The notes below the pieces were generated by a model, which made no database searches, had not been told where the DNA came from, and was given only the letters and a program-made list of their open reading frames with translations. A stretch of DNA of 47,249 nucleotides from an uncultured Alistipes sp. Its GTDB lineage: Bacteria; Bacteroidota; Bacteroidia; Bacteroidales; Rikenellaceae. The stretch spans positions 1 to 47,249 of the forward strand of contig CALUMM010000017.1 of assembly GCA_944321755.1 (NCBI GenBank), in the 5' to 3' direction. This document shows positions 24,922 to 32,829 of the stretch, piece by piece (the stretch's first letter is position 1; each line of letters begins with the position of its first letter). The position numbers and the translations under genes are program-made.

Positions 24922-26469
24922 CTACTTGGCGTAGGCCACGGCGCGGGTTTCGCGGATGACGGTGATCTTCACCTGTCCGGGGTAGGTCATCTCGTCCTGG
25001 ATCTTCTTGGCGATATCGTGCGAAAGTCCCTCCGACTCCTGATCCGAGAGCTTGTCGGCTCCGACAATCACACGCAGCTCGCGGCCCGCCTGGATGGCGT
25101 AGGTCTTTACGACACCGGGGTAGGAGAGTGCAATGTCCTCCATCTCCTTGAGCCGCTTGATGTAGCTCTCGACGACCTCGCGGCGTGCTCCCGGGCGTGC
25201 GCCGGAGATGGCGTCGCAAACCTGGATGATCGGCGCGATGAGCGATGTCATCTCCACCTCGTCGTGGTGGGCGCCGATGGCGTTGCAGACTTCGGCCTTC
25301 TCCTTGTACTTCTCGGCGAGTTTCATGCCGATGATGGCGTGCGGGAGTTCGGGTTCGTCGTCGGGCACCTTGCCGATGTCGTGCAGCAGTCCGGCACGAC
25401 GTGCGATCTTGGGGTTGAGCCCCAGCTCGGCCGCCATGATTCCTGCGAGGTTCGCGGTTTCGCGGGCGTGCTGGAGCAGGTTCTGACCGTAGGACGAACG
25501 GTACTTCATCTTACCGATGAGCCGGATCATTTCGGGATGGAGCCCGTGGATTCCGAGGTCGATGGCCGTGCGTTTCCCGACCTCGACGATCTCCTCCTCG
25601 ATCTGCTTCTGGACCTTTGCCACGACCTCCTCGATGCGTGCGGGGTGGATGCGGCCGTCGGTGACGAGCTGGTGGAGTGCAAGACGTGCGATTTCGCGGC
25701 GCACGGGGTCGAATCCCGAGAGGATGATCGCTTCGGGGGTATCGTCGACGATGATCTCGATGCCGGTTGCGGCCTCCAGGGCCCGGATGTTGCGGCCTTC
25801 GCGTCCGATGATGCGGCCCTTAACCTCATCGCTCTCGATGTTGAAGACCGTGACGGCATTCTCGATGGCGGTTTCGGTTGCGACACGCTGGATCGAGGCT
25901 ACGATGATTCGTTTGGCCTCTTTCGTGGCGGTCATCTTGGCCTCCTCGATGGTTTCGTTGATGTAGGCGGCGGCTTCGGTCTTGGCTTCGGCCTTCATGT
26001 TCTCCATGAGGATGTTCTTGGCCTCCTCGGCGCTCATCCCGGAGATCTGTTCGAGGCGGACGTTCTGTTCGCGGCGCACCTGGTCGATCTCCTCCTTCTT
26101 GTGCTCGATGAGCTGCATCTGGTTCTGCATCTGCTCCTTGAGCCGGTCGTTTTCCCGGAGTTTGTTTTCCAGGTCGCGCTCCTTGTTCTGGAGGTTCTGT
26201 TCGAGCTGTTTGGCGCGTTGTTCGCTCTGTGCGAGTTTCTGATTCCGTTCGTTGACCTGCCGGTCGTGTTCGCTTTTCAGTTGGATAAACTTCTCCTTGG
26301 CCTGGAGGATTCTCTCCTTCTTGATCATCTCGGCTTCGGCTTCGGCCTCCTTGAGTGCAGTTTCGCGTCGTTTGCGGATGGTATTCTTGACCACGAAGTT
26401 GGTAACGACGGCGTAAACTGCAATGGCGACCACCGCGGAGATACATGCTGCCAAAATGGTGATATACAT
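24922..26469 (-). CDS. rny: ribonuclease Y
   Basis: The 515-residue endoribonuclease starts mRNA decay at the membrane. The domain order is typical: an N-terminal membrane helix ([18 protein letters not shown]), a long charged coiled coil to about residue 190 (repeated E, K, Q and R), a KH domain with [19 protein letters not shown], and an HD domain with LLHDIGKV and GAHHDEVEM. It follows the candidate 6S RNA, and zapA lies further upstream on the same strand. A C8 tract on the plus strand (G8 in the transcript) at 24892-24899 lies between its stop codon and its terminator. Confidence 0.97.
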   Translation of the reverse strand: MYITILAACISAVVAIAVYAVVTNFVVKNTIRKRRETALKEAEAEAEMIKKERILQAKEKFIQLKSEHDRQVNERNQKLAQSEQRAKQLEQNLQNKERDLENKLRENDRLKEQMQNQMQLIEHKKEEIDQVRREQNVRLEQISGMSAEEAKNILMENMKAEAKTEAAAYINETIEEAKMTATKEAKRIIVASIQRVATETAIENAVTVFNIESDEVKGRIIGREGRNIRALEAATGIEIIVDDTPEAIILSGFDPVRREIARLALHQLVTDGRIHPARIEEVVAKVQKQIEEEIVEVGKRTAIDLGIHGLHPEMIRLIGKMKYRSSYGQNLLQHARETANLAGIMAAELGLNPKIARRAGLLHDIGKVPDDEPELPHAIIGMKLAEKYKEKAEVCNAIGAHHDEVEMTSLIAPIIQVCDAISGARPGARREVVESYIKRLKEMEDIALSYPGVVKTYAIQAGRELRVIVGADKLSDQESEGLSHDIAKKIQDEMTYPGQVKITVIRETRAVAYAK

Positions 26470-26519
26470 TGTACTTTACGTGTTTTTAATTATTAAACAG
26501 GTGTTTAGAGTGTTCAAAT

Positions 26520-26720
26520 AAAAAACCGCATAGTCTTCCTTATTCTTGTTTGACGAATCTGCAGATCAGTCATGTGTGGGGGCTCCGACAATCGCAATCT
26601 TCCAACGGTGCGCCGTAACGCACTCCCCAATCGGGTAGTAAGGCCTGATTTTGAAGCATCGTGAGTTACCCCAATTTAAAAAGTGTTCAGTTTCGCAAAG
26701 CTTTAAGGAATCTATGCGGG
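26520..26720 (-). ncRNA. ssrS: candidate 6S RNA (ssrS-like)
   Basis: The minus strand folds by eye into a long interrupted rod of about 200 nt. The closing stem pairs CCGCATAG (26718-26711 read downward) with CTATGCGG (26533-26526), then TCCTTA with TAAGGA, then TTTG/CAAA, CGAA/TTCG and CTG/CAG across small bulges. A wide internal loop follows, then GGGG/CCCC, CTC/GAG and CGA/TCG, and an apical part with a GTGCG/CGCAC hairpin. Six T follow the 3' arm (26525-26520). A long rod with a central bubble is the mark of 6S RNA, which binds the housekeeping RNA polymerase. The location beside zapA matches ssrS in E. coli. I infer the identity from shape and position; no covariance search was possible. 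Confidence 0.68.
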
Positions 26721-26833
26721 TAGATTCTGACGTATGTATAAGAACGCAGTTTGTTTCGGAACAGTCCGGTGTTTTCGGCACCTGAGCTATCTTGTCGTCG
26801 GGCTTCCGGATTTCGGCTCCTTCGGCCTTCGGT

Positions 26834-27136
26834 TTCCTTTTCGTAACAGTTCCCTCTCCCCTCTTTTTCGCTTCCTTCTCTCCTCTTCCTCTCTTCCTCT
26901 CTTCCTCTTCCTCTTTTACTTTTCCCTTCTCTCTCCTCCTCTTTCGTCTCTTTCTCGCGGCGTCTCTCTTCTCCTCTCCCTCCCCATTTCTCTCTCTTCT
27001 CTCCCCATTTCTCTCTCTTCTCTCCCCATTTCTCTCTCTTCTCTCCCTATTCCTCTCTCTTCTTTCCCCATCTCTCTCTCCTCATCTCTCTCTTCTCTCC
27101 CCATCTCTCCCTCTCGTCTCTCTCGCCCCTCCCCTC
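26834..27136. repeat. pyrimidine-rich tract with a 21-nt tandem repeat
   Basis: Nearly pure C/T sequence runs up to the zapA stop codon at 27137. Within it a 21-nt unit (core CCCCATTTCTCTCTCTTCTC) is repeated head to tail at 26982, 27003 and 27024, with degenerate copies at 27045 and 27066. In the zapA transcript it reads as a GA-rich 3' region. The open frame across it, a repeat of EEREMGR, follows from the 21-nt period and is not taken as a gene. The segment 26721-26833 between the tract and the 6S candidate shows no gene. Confidence 0.88.
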
Positions 27137-27439
27137 TCAGGGTTTCAGGGTGTTGAGGTATGAGTCTATTTCGGTGCCGATTTTTTCCAGTTTGTTGAGG
27201 TCTTCGTTGTCGACCTCTCTGCTCTGCCGCATGGCGACATTTGCAATTGCGAATTTCAGGGCTGCCATTGCGAGATAATCCTGATCTCCCCAGCCTTTGA
27301 TATTCTGTTGTTTTATCAGCACGAGATAGCTGTTCACCTCCCGTTCAGCCAGTCGATAGACCTCTTCCTTTCCGCTTTCGATATTGAATGGATAGCTTTT
27401 ACCGGCTATCTTGAGGGTTATCGCCTGTTTTTTCGACAT
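27137..27439 (-). CDS. zapA: cell division protein ZapA
   Basis: A 100-residue ZapA-type protein beginning MSKKQAITLKIAGKSYPF, with the strand-helix opening and a long C-terminal helix (LAMAALKFAIANVAMRQS onward). ZapA bundles FtsZ protofilaments at the division ring. The start chosen (27437-27439) gives the standard length; the open frame upstream adds 13 unconserved residues. It follows the coiled-coil gene by 52 bp. The 6S candidate and rny lie downstream on the same strand. Confidence 0.88.
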   Translation of the reverse strand: MSKKQAITLKIAGKSYPFNIESGKEEVYRLAEREVNSYLVLIKQQNIKGWGDQDYLAMAALKFAIANVAMRQSREVDNEDLNKLEKIGTEIDSYLNTLKP

Positions 27440-27491
27440 TTTCTTTTTTTCGTTTACACCGACCGTCACATCCAGCATCCTGTCGGAACCG

Positions 27492-27815
27492 TCATTCCGG
27501 GAGGTTGTCGGTTTCGGGGTTTACCGACGTCTGTCCCAGCAAAGCGATGCACTTGTCTACCTCCCGCATCAGCCGGTTAACACGTGCTCTTGCCTTTTCG
27601 CGGTTGGTTCCGCCTCCCGCGAGTCCTTCCGCGAGCTGCATTCGGGCCACTTCGGCCTCCAGCTCCTTGATCCGTTCTTCGAGCGTCCGTTTTTCGGAGC
27701 GCCAGGCGTCCCGTTGTGCGGCGAGATCGTCACAGATCTTCGACAGCCTTTTGTGGTCGTCAATCAACTGCCTGACACGGGCTTCGATGTTCGTTATCAC
27801 ACTTTTTTCGGCCAT
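27492..27815 (-). CDS. small coiled-coil protein, ZapB-like
   Basis: A 107-residue, highly charged helical protein with heptad-like spacing (DDHKRLSKICDDLAAQRDAW and KRTLEERIKELEAEVARMQ), then a Gly-rich break GLAGGGTN and a second helix. It lies directly upstream of zapA in the same transcription unit and has its own full-consensus promoter. In E. coli, ZapB is a short coiled coil that binds ZapA, so a ZapA partner role is attractive. This is inference from structure and position; sequence similarity to ZapB is not evident. Confidence 0.7.
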   Translation of the reverse strand: MAEKSVITNIEARVRQLIDDHKRLSKICDDLAAQRDAWRSEKRTLEERIKELEAEVARMQLAEGLAGGGTNREKARARVNRLMREVDKCIALLGQTSVNPETDNLPE

Positions 27816-27843
27816 CGGTTTCGGAAAGGTCCGTTTCGCTTTT

Positions 27844-27875
27844 CAAAGGTAGAAAAAAAAGGAGAAAAAAACAAA
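27844..27875 (-). promoter_or_regulatory. promoter of the coiled-coil-zapA unit
   Basis: On the minus strand TTTG (27872-27875) and TACCTTTG (27844-27851) are exactly 20 nt apart. The -33 box lies directly against the rimO stop codon (27876-27878). Confidence 0.75.
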
Positions 27876-29174
27876 TTATTTTGCAAAGGGCTCCCCGTAG
27901 AGGTCGTAATCTTCGGCCTGTACTACCTTTATGTCGTAAAAATGTCCTTTTCGGAGCCTTTTCCCATCGGCCGGGACGAGAATCTCCTGATCGACTTCCG
28001 GAGAGTCGTATTGCGTGCGTCCGACATACCAGTCGCCCTGCCGGGAGTCGATCAGCACGCGCTCGATGCGTCCCACACGCCGGCGGTTGTTTTCGAGCGA
28101 GATTTCGTTCTGCAGGGCCATGATGCGGTCCACGCGCTGCTGCTTGATCTCCTCGGGAACGTCGTCGCGGAGTTCGCGGGCGGAATAGGTTCCCTCCTCC
28201 TCGGAGTAGGGGAATACGCCGAGCCGCTCGAAACGCACCTCACGCACGAAGTCGAGCAGCTCTTCGAAATCGGCCTCGGTCTCCCCGGGGTAGCCGACCA
28301 GCAGGGTGGTGCGCAGGGCCAGGTCGGGGATCGCCTCCCGCAGACGCCGGATCAGCTCCAGGGCTTCGGCCTTGGTGTGGCGGCGCAGCATGGCCGTGAG
28401 CTGGGCGTCGGAGATGTGCTGGAAGGGGATGTCGAGGTATTTGCAGATCTTGGGCTCGGAGGCCATCACTTCGATGAGCTCCCCGGGGAACGCCGCCGGA
28501 TAGGCGTAGTGGAGGCGGATCCACTCGATTCCGTCGATGCGGCACAGGCGGCGCAGCAATTCGGCGATCATCCGTTTCCCGTAAAGGTCGAGCCCGTAGT
28601 AGGTGGTGTCCTGCGCGATGACGATCAGCTCGCGGACGCCCTGCGCGGCCAGTTTGCGGGCCTCCTCCTCCAGCACCTCCATGGGCACCGAGACGTGCGG
28701 CCCGCGGATGAGCGGAATGGCGCAGTAGCCGCACTTCCAGTTGCAGCCCTCGGAGATCTTCAGGTAGGCGTAGTGCTTCGGGGTCGTGAGGTGGCGTTCG
28801 GTCTCCAGCGCGGGGTCTTCCGAGGCCCCGAGGGCCCGGACAATGCCGTCCCAGGTGCGGGCCCCGAAGTATTCGTCGACTTCGGGGATCTCCGAGCGCA
28901 GGTCGTCGGCATAACGCTCCGAGAGGCAGCCGATGACGAACAGGCGTTCGATCTTTCCGGCCTTCTTGGCTTCGGCGGCGCGGAGGATCATCTCCACGGA
29001 CTCCTGCTTGGCGTCGCCGATGAATCCGCAGGTGTTGATGACGACCACCTTGGCGTCGGTGCGGTCGCTGTCGAAGCGGACTTCGTATCCGGCCGCCGCC
29101 AGCCGGGCCATGAGGTGCTCGCTGTCGACGGTGTTCTTCGAGCAGCCGAGCGTGATGACGTTAATCTTTTTCAT
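27876..29174 (-). CDS. rimO: ribosomal protein uS12 methylthiotransferase
   Basis: A radical-SAM methylthiotransferase of 432 residues that modifies an aspartate of ribosomal protein S12. The N-terminal domain binds one Fe-S cluster through Cys11 (TLGCSKN), Cys49 (VINTCGF) and Cys83 (VIGCLSERY); the radical-SAM cluster ligands are Cys144, Cys148 and Cys151 in EGCNWKCGYCAIP. A C-terminal TRAM domain follows, ending with KVVQAEDYDLYGEPF. TLGCSKN and the P/R context point to RimO rather than MiaB. Its start overlaps the ftsY end by 14 bp. Confidence 0.96.
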   Translation of the reverse strand: MKKINVITLGCSKNTVDSEHLMARLAAAGYEVRFDSDRTDAKVVVINTCGFIGDAKQESVEMILRAAEAKKAGKIERLFVIGCLSERYADDLRSEIPEVDEYFGARTWDGIVRALGASEDPALETERHLTTPKHYAYLKISEGCNWKCGYCAIPLIRGPHVSVPMEVLEEEARKLAAQGVRELIVIAQDTTYYGLDLYGKRMIAELLRRLCRIDGIEWIRLHYAYPAAFPGELIEVMASEPKICKYLDIPFQHISDAQLTAMLRRHTKAEALELIRRLREAIPDLALRTTLLVGYPGETEADFEELLDFVREVRFERLGVFPYSEEEGTYSARELRDDVPEEIKQQRVDRIMALQNEISLENNRRRVGRIERVLIDSRQGDWYVGRTQYDSPEVDQEILVPADGKRLRKGHFYDIKVVQAEDYDLYGEPFAK

Positions 29175-30162
29175 CTCCGAACAGGGCGTTTACGAATTCC
29201 CGGCGGTCGAAAATCCGCAGCTGGTCGATCCCCTCGCCGATGCCGATGTAGCGCACCGGAATGTGGAACTGGTCGCTGATGCCGATCACCACGCCGCCCT
29301 TGGCCGTGCCGTCGAGCTTCGTGATCGTCAGCGAGGTGACCTGCGTGGCCTGCGTGAACTGCCGGGCCTGCTCGAAGGCGTTCTGGCCGGTCGAGCCGTC
29401 CAGCACAAGCATTACCTCGTGGGGCGCCCCCGGAATCACCTTCGACATGACGTTGCGGATCTTCGTCAGCTCGTTCATCAGGTTGATCTTGTTGTGCAGG
29501 CGCCCGGCGGTGTCGATCAGTACGACATCCGCGCCGTTGGCCTTGGCCGAGGTCAGCGTGTCGAAGGCCACCGAGGCGGGGTCGGAGCCCATCTGCTGGC
29601 GGATCATCGTGGCCCCGGCACGGTCGGCCCAGACCTGCAGCTGGTCGATCGCCGCGGCGCGGAACGTATCGGCGGCTCCGATCCAGACCTTCCGTCCGGC
29701 CTTCGTGAGCTGTGCGGCGAGTTTCCCGATCGTGGTGGTCTTCCCGGCGCCGTTCACGCCGACAACCATCACCACGTAGGGTTCTCCTTCGCGGGCGTCC
29801 AGCCCGAAATGCGCTGCGGATCCGTGGGCCTGTTCGAGCAGGTCGGCGATCTCCTCGCGCAGAATCGACTGCAGCTCGGAGGTGTTCATGTATTTGTCGC
29901 GGGCCACGCGCTCCTCGATGCGGCGGATGATCTTCACGGTGGTCTCGACCCCGACGTCCGAAGTGATGAGCACCTCTTCCAGATCATCGAGTACGTCGGC
30001 ATCGACCGTGGAGCGTCCGGCAACGGCGCGCGCGAGTTTCGAGAAGAGCCCGGTTTTGGTCTTCTCCAGTCCGGCGTTCAACTCCTGCTGCTGTTGTTGC
30101 GCCTGTTCTTCGGAGACGGGAGCCTCCTGCTGTTTTTTGCGGAAAATATCGAAAAATGCCAT
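29161..30162 (-). CDS. ftsY: signal recognition particle receptor FtsY
   Basis: The 333-residue SRP GTPase starts at 30162 (MAFFDIFRKKQQEAPVSEEQ). The short N-terminal Gln/Glu-rich segment (about 10-30) replaces the long acidic domain of E. coli FtsY. The NG domain shows GVNGAGKTTTIGKLA, DTAGRLHNK and TKLDGTAKGG. It docks ribosomes bound to SRP at the membrane. It leads an operon with rimO (14-bp overlap). In many Bacteroidota this pair directly follows rpmB-rpmG-DUF4295; here about 2.7 kb separates the clusters. Confidence 0.96.
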   Translation of the reverse strand: MAFFDIFRKKQQEAPVSEEQAQQQQQELNAGLEKTKTGLFSKLARAVAGRSTVDADVLDDLEEVLITSDVGVETTVKIIRRIEERVARDKYMNTSELQSILREEIADLLEQAHGSAAHFGLDAREGEPYVVMVVGVNGAGKTTTIGKLAAQLTKAGRKVWIGAADTFRAAAIDQLQVWADRAGATMIRQQMGSDPASVAFDTLTSAKANGADVVLIDTAGRLHNKINLMNELTKIRNVMSKVIPGAPHEVMLVLDGSTGQNAFEQARQFTQATQVTSLTITKLDGTAKGGVVIGISDQFHIPVRYIGIGEGIDQLRIFDRREFVNALFGDEKD

Positions 30163-30183
30163 ATCCGAAAATTTATCTCGGGA

Positions 30184-30191
30184 CAAAGATA
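30184..30191 (-). promoter_or_regulatory. -7 element of ftsY-rimO
   Basis: Minus-strand TATCTTTG, 22 bp upstream of the ftsY ATG. A properly spaced -33 box is not seen. Confidence 0.62.
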
Positions 30192-30213
30192 ACAAGAATG
30201 TTTGGAAAAGCGT

Positions 30214-30221
30214 TATCTTTG
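30214..30221 (+). promoter_or_regulatory. -7 element of the DUF1566-like gene
   Basis: Plus-strand TATCTTTG, 24 bp upstream of the ATG at 30245. It lies 23 bp from the divergent ftsY -7 element. Confidence 0.62.
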
Positions 30222-30244
30222 CGACAAACCCTTTCTGAAAGAAG

Positions 30245-31132
30245 ATGAAAAGAAGTTTGATGTTGCTGCTTGCAGCCTTTTGCGGGGTCTTCACGGCCGC
30301 CGCTCAGGACTTGATCGTCAAGACCGACTCGACGAAGGTCGAAGCCAAGGTGATCGAGATCACCCCGGAGAACGTGCGCTACAAGCGCTTTTCCAATCCG
30401 GAGGGCCCGACCTACGTGCTTCCCGTGGTCGAGATCCACTATATCCGCTACGCCAACGGCGAGACGGAATACTATACGCGGAGCATTCCCGCAACGCCGC
30501 TCACTCCGGCAACCCCGGCAACTCCGGCGACCCCTGCCGCTTCGGAGGCGATGTCGCAGACTCCCGGCGGACAGTACGTGCTCAAGGAGTACGAGATCGG
30601 GGAGCTTTACGACCGGGACGGCGTGAAGGGCGTCGTGTGCCAGCTTTCGGAGGACAAGCGCCACGGGCTGGTGATTTCGCTGGATGAAATCTACCTTCAC
30701 TGGAGCGAGTTCCGCAAACCGGACCTGCGGGTCGTGGGGGCCGACAACCGTACCGACGGCCGGGACAACATGGAGAAGGTGGCGCGCTATATCGAGGCGA
30801 ATGGTCTTTCGTGGGATGATTTTCCGGCCTTCAAGTGGTGCCGCGACAAGGGTGAGGGCTGGTACCTCCCGGCGATCGACGAGCTGCTGACCATCGGTCA
30901 CAACTACAACGGCGGTACGCGGATGCGCAACGACCGTCAGGCCCGGAACAAGTTCAACGGGGCGCTGAAGGATGCCGGCGGCGAGCGGATGGACCGGATG
31001 GTCTACTACTTCTCCTCGACGGAACTGGACGAGAAGAGTGCCCAGACTTCGCATATGAACATCGAACCGCCCTACGTGGTTGAGATTCCGAAATACAACA
31101 AGTTCCTCGTGCGGGCGGTTCACCGCTTCTGA
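30245..31132 (+). CDS. secreted protein with DUF1566/Lcl_C-like C-terminal domain
   Basis: A 295-residue exported protein. Residues 1-21 form a signal peptide (TAAAQ|D). An N-terminal domain (22-80: LIVKTDSTKVEAKVIEITPE, YYTRSI) resembles the short secreted beta-domain common in Bacteroidota. A Thr/Pro/Ala linker (about 83-99, repeated PAT) follows. The C-terminal domain has GEGWYLPAIDELLTI and YYFSSTE, ending FLVRAVHRF, which fits the DUF1566/Lcl_C pattern found in cell-surface proteins. Function unknown. It stands alone between ftsY and a repeat array; the first repeat unit overlaps its stop codon. Confidence 0.72.
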   Translation: MKRSLMLLLAAFCGVFTAAAQDLIVKTDSTKVEAKVIEITPENVRYKRFSNPEGPTYVLPVVEIHYIRYANGETEYYTRSIPATPLTPATPATPATPAASEAMSQTPGGQYVLKEYEIGELYDRDGVKGVVCQLSEDKRHGLVISLDEIYLHWSEFRKPDLRVVGADNRTDGRDNMEKVARYIEANGLSWDDFPAFKWCRDKGEGWYLPAIDELLTIGHNYNGGTRMRNDRQARNKFNGALKDAGGERMDRMVYYFSSTELDEKSAQTSHMNIEPPYVVEIPKYNKFLVRAVHRF

Positions 31133-31437
31133 GGCGAGGGGGCAACGTTGGAATAAAGGGCGTTCCGGCCTGAGGCGAGGGGCACACTGAATAAAGGATC
31201 TCCGGCTCAGAGGCGAGGGGCAACGCTGAAATAAAGGGCGTTCCGGCCTGAGGCAGGGGGCACACTGAATAAAGGATGCTCCGGCTCAGAGGCGAGGGGC
31301 AACGTTGGAATAAAGGGCGCCCCGGCCTGATGAGGCGAGGGGCAACGCTGAATGAGGGACGTCCCGGTTCTAAGGCGAACAGACCGCTCCGTTTTTTTGG
31401 GGGGCCGGCCTGAGGCGAGGGTTGCTCCGGCGCTATT
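31131..31437. repeat. array of about eight ~40-bp direct repeats
   Basis: Units start with GAGGCGAGGGGC at about 31131, 31172, 31210, 31250, 31289 and 31332, with degenerate units near 31372 and 31411. Two forms alternate at the start: form A continues AACG(C/T)TGGAATAAAGGGCG and form B ACACTGAATAAAGGATC. Each unit ends near CCGGCCT or CCGGCTC. The array spans the gap between two converging genes from stop codon to stop codon. There is no unique spacer sequence, so it is not CRISPR, and no gene was seen in it. Confidence 0.88.
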
Positions 31438-32670
31438 TCAATTGGCTGCCGGGGCTTTTTTTTCGGGATTCGGCTTGTTGTCGGAATCCAGCTCCCGGAA
31501 GAGGCGGAGCCACTGTTCCCCGATCATTTTCAATTCATAGCGTGCGGCCGCCTGATAACACGTCTGGCGCATTTGTTCCTGCCCCTTTTCATCCGCGAAG
31601 GCCCGGAGCAGCGCTTGGGCATACTTGCGGATGCTGAATGGCGGAACGAGTATGCCGGCCTCTCCGTTTTCCGTGATTTCACGCACGGCCGCATAGGAGT
31701 CGAAAGAGACCGGAATAGCCCCGTATTGCTGGGCCTCGACCAGGCACATGCCGAATCCTTCGAATGCGGAGGTCAGGCAGACGAACGAGGCCCGGCGATA
31801 AAATGGAGCGGTATCCGTCTGATATCCGGCGAATTCGACCCGTTTCAACCGGAGCTTTGCCGCCAGTTTCCGCAGGTTGGCCTCCTCGCTGCCGCCGCCC
31901 ACCAGAATCAGCCGCCAGTCTGGGGCGTTTTTCTCCACGATCTTCCAGATCCTCAGAAGCCGGTCTACGCGCTTGTCGCAATAGGAGAATCTTCCCACAT
32001 AGAGGACTGTTTTTTCTTTCGGACAGGCGGTGGGCTCCTGTGCGGGCAGCACCGGATTGGCGATGGCTGCGAATTTGCTCAGGTCCGGATTGAATTTTTT
32101 CAGCGATTGATACAATTGCAGGTAGTATTCCGGACAAAGCGCCACGAACTTGTCGGTATTTTTATGGATCCCGGCGTATCTCCGCAGGTAGCGGCGTTTG
32201 AGTTTGTCGGTAAAGCGGTAAACCGGTTTCCGGAGGAAGATGAACTCCATCCTGCGGAGGAACGTCGGATTCCACAGTTGCGAGCTTTTCCGGATTCTCC
32301 AGTCGTAAACCTCCCATAGGGGGATGCTGTGGAGGCAGAAAATGAGTTTTGTATGGACGGTCCCGTACAGTTTGTCGAACGGGAACTCCGTCAAACCCTG
32401 AATGATCAGGAAGTCGACCTGTTCGAGCTCCAGAGAGTCCCGTAAAAAATCGACATTGACAGGGAGGCATTCGTGTTTGCTGTCCGGCAGGACTTTCACG
32501 TCGAAGGTTTTCCGATCCTGCTCGGTCAACAGATCCGCTTGGAACAAGGAGGTGTATATGATGGTCCGAATCCCCTGGGAATGGAAGTAATATGCAAGAT
32601 TCCGCGAGACGGTTTCCGCCCCTCCGGCGGGAAATGGTCTGTTGTAAAAGGCAATCGTTTTGATCTCCAT
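31438..32670 (-). CDS. glycosyltransferase family 4 protein
   Basis: A 410-residue GT-B type glycosyltransferase. The start at 32670 gives MEIKTIAFYNRPFPAGGAET, in which the glycine-rich acceptor-side loop PAGGAET sits where expected. The C-terminal nucleotide-sugar-binding half contains VLYVGRFSYCDKRVDRLL, ILVGGGSEE and the EGFGMCLVEAQ motif (E-x7-E). It transfers a sugar from a nucleotide donor to an unknown acceptor, perhaps in surface glycan assembly. No other glycan genes are nearby. It has no strong promoter; a TAACTTTA near 32695 is one base off the -7 consensus. It sits between DUF4295 and the repeat array, an unusual location. Confidence 0.88.
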   Translation of the reverse strand: MEIKTIAFYNRPFPAGGAETVSRNLAYYFHSQGIRTIIYTSLFQADLLTEQDRKTFDVKVLPDSKHECLPVNVDFLRDSLELEQVDFLIIQGLTEFPFDKLYGTVHTKLIFCLHSIPLWEVYDWRIRKSSQLWNPTFLRRMEFIFLRKPVYRFTDKLKRRYLRRYAGIHKNTDKFVALCPEYYLQLYQSLKKFNPDLSKFAAIANPVLPAQEPTACPKEKTVLYVGRFSYCDKRVDRLLRIWKIVEKNAPDWRLILVGGGSEEANLRKLAAKLRLKRVEFAGYQTDTAPFYRRASFVCLTSAFEGFGMCLVEAQQYGAIPVSFDSYAAVREITENGEAGILVPPFSIRKYAQALLRAFADEKGQEQMRQTCYQAAARYELKMIGEQWLRLFRELDSDNKPNPEKKAPAAN

Positions 32671-32770
32671 ACGGAATGCGGGATTAAATTTTTGTAAAGT
32701 TAGGTCATTTTTTCGGGACTGCCAAATCCGTACCGGGAACGGCGGGGTTTGAGGCGGAGGCCATACATAC

Positions 32771-32802
32771 ACAAAGGGCATCTTTCGAAAGATGCCCTTT
32801 GT
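32771..32802 (-). terminator. perfect 32-bp palindrome, probable terminator of the rpmB-rpmG-DUF4295 unit
   Basis: ACAAAGGGCATCTTTC and its exact complement are joined without a spacer. It is 28 bp after the DUF4295 stop codon. The T run on the minus strand is short (TTTGTGT), so it may also be a transcript-stabilising hairpin or a protein-binding palindrome. Confidence 0.65.
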
Positions 32803-32829
32803 ATTTAAGAGACGGACTCTTAAAATACG

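Noticed and set aside
23356-26496. A 1046-codon open frame on the plus strand
   Set aside because: It runs through the DHOD-like gene in another frame, then antisense to the HD gene and rny, and crosses a strong terminator.
26566-26781. A 71-codon minus-strand frame in the zapA-rny gap
   Set aside because: It overlaps the structured RNA candidate and shows no protein-like conservation pattern; the RNA explanation fits better.
26916-27104. A 62-codon minus-strand frame made of EEREMGR repeats
   Set aside because: The frame exists only because the tandem unit is 21 nt, a multiple of three, on a strand without T-rich stops.
31131-31437. CRISPR array
   Set aside because: Units follow each other without unique spacers of constant length, and no cas genes are present.
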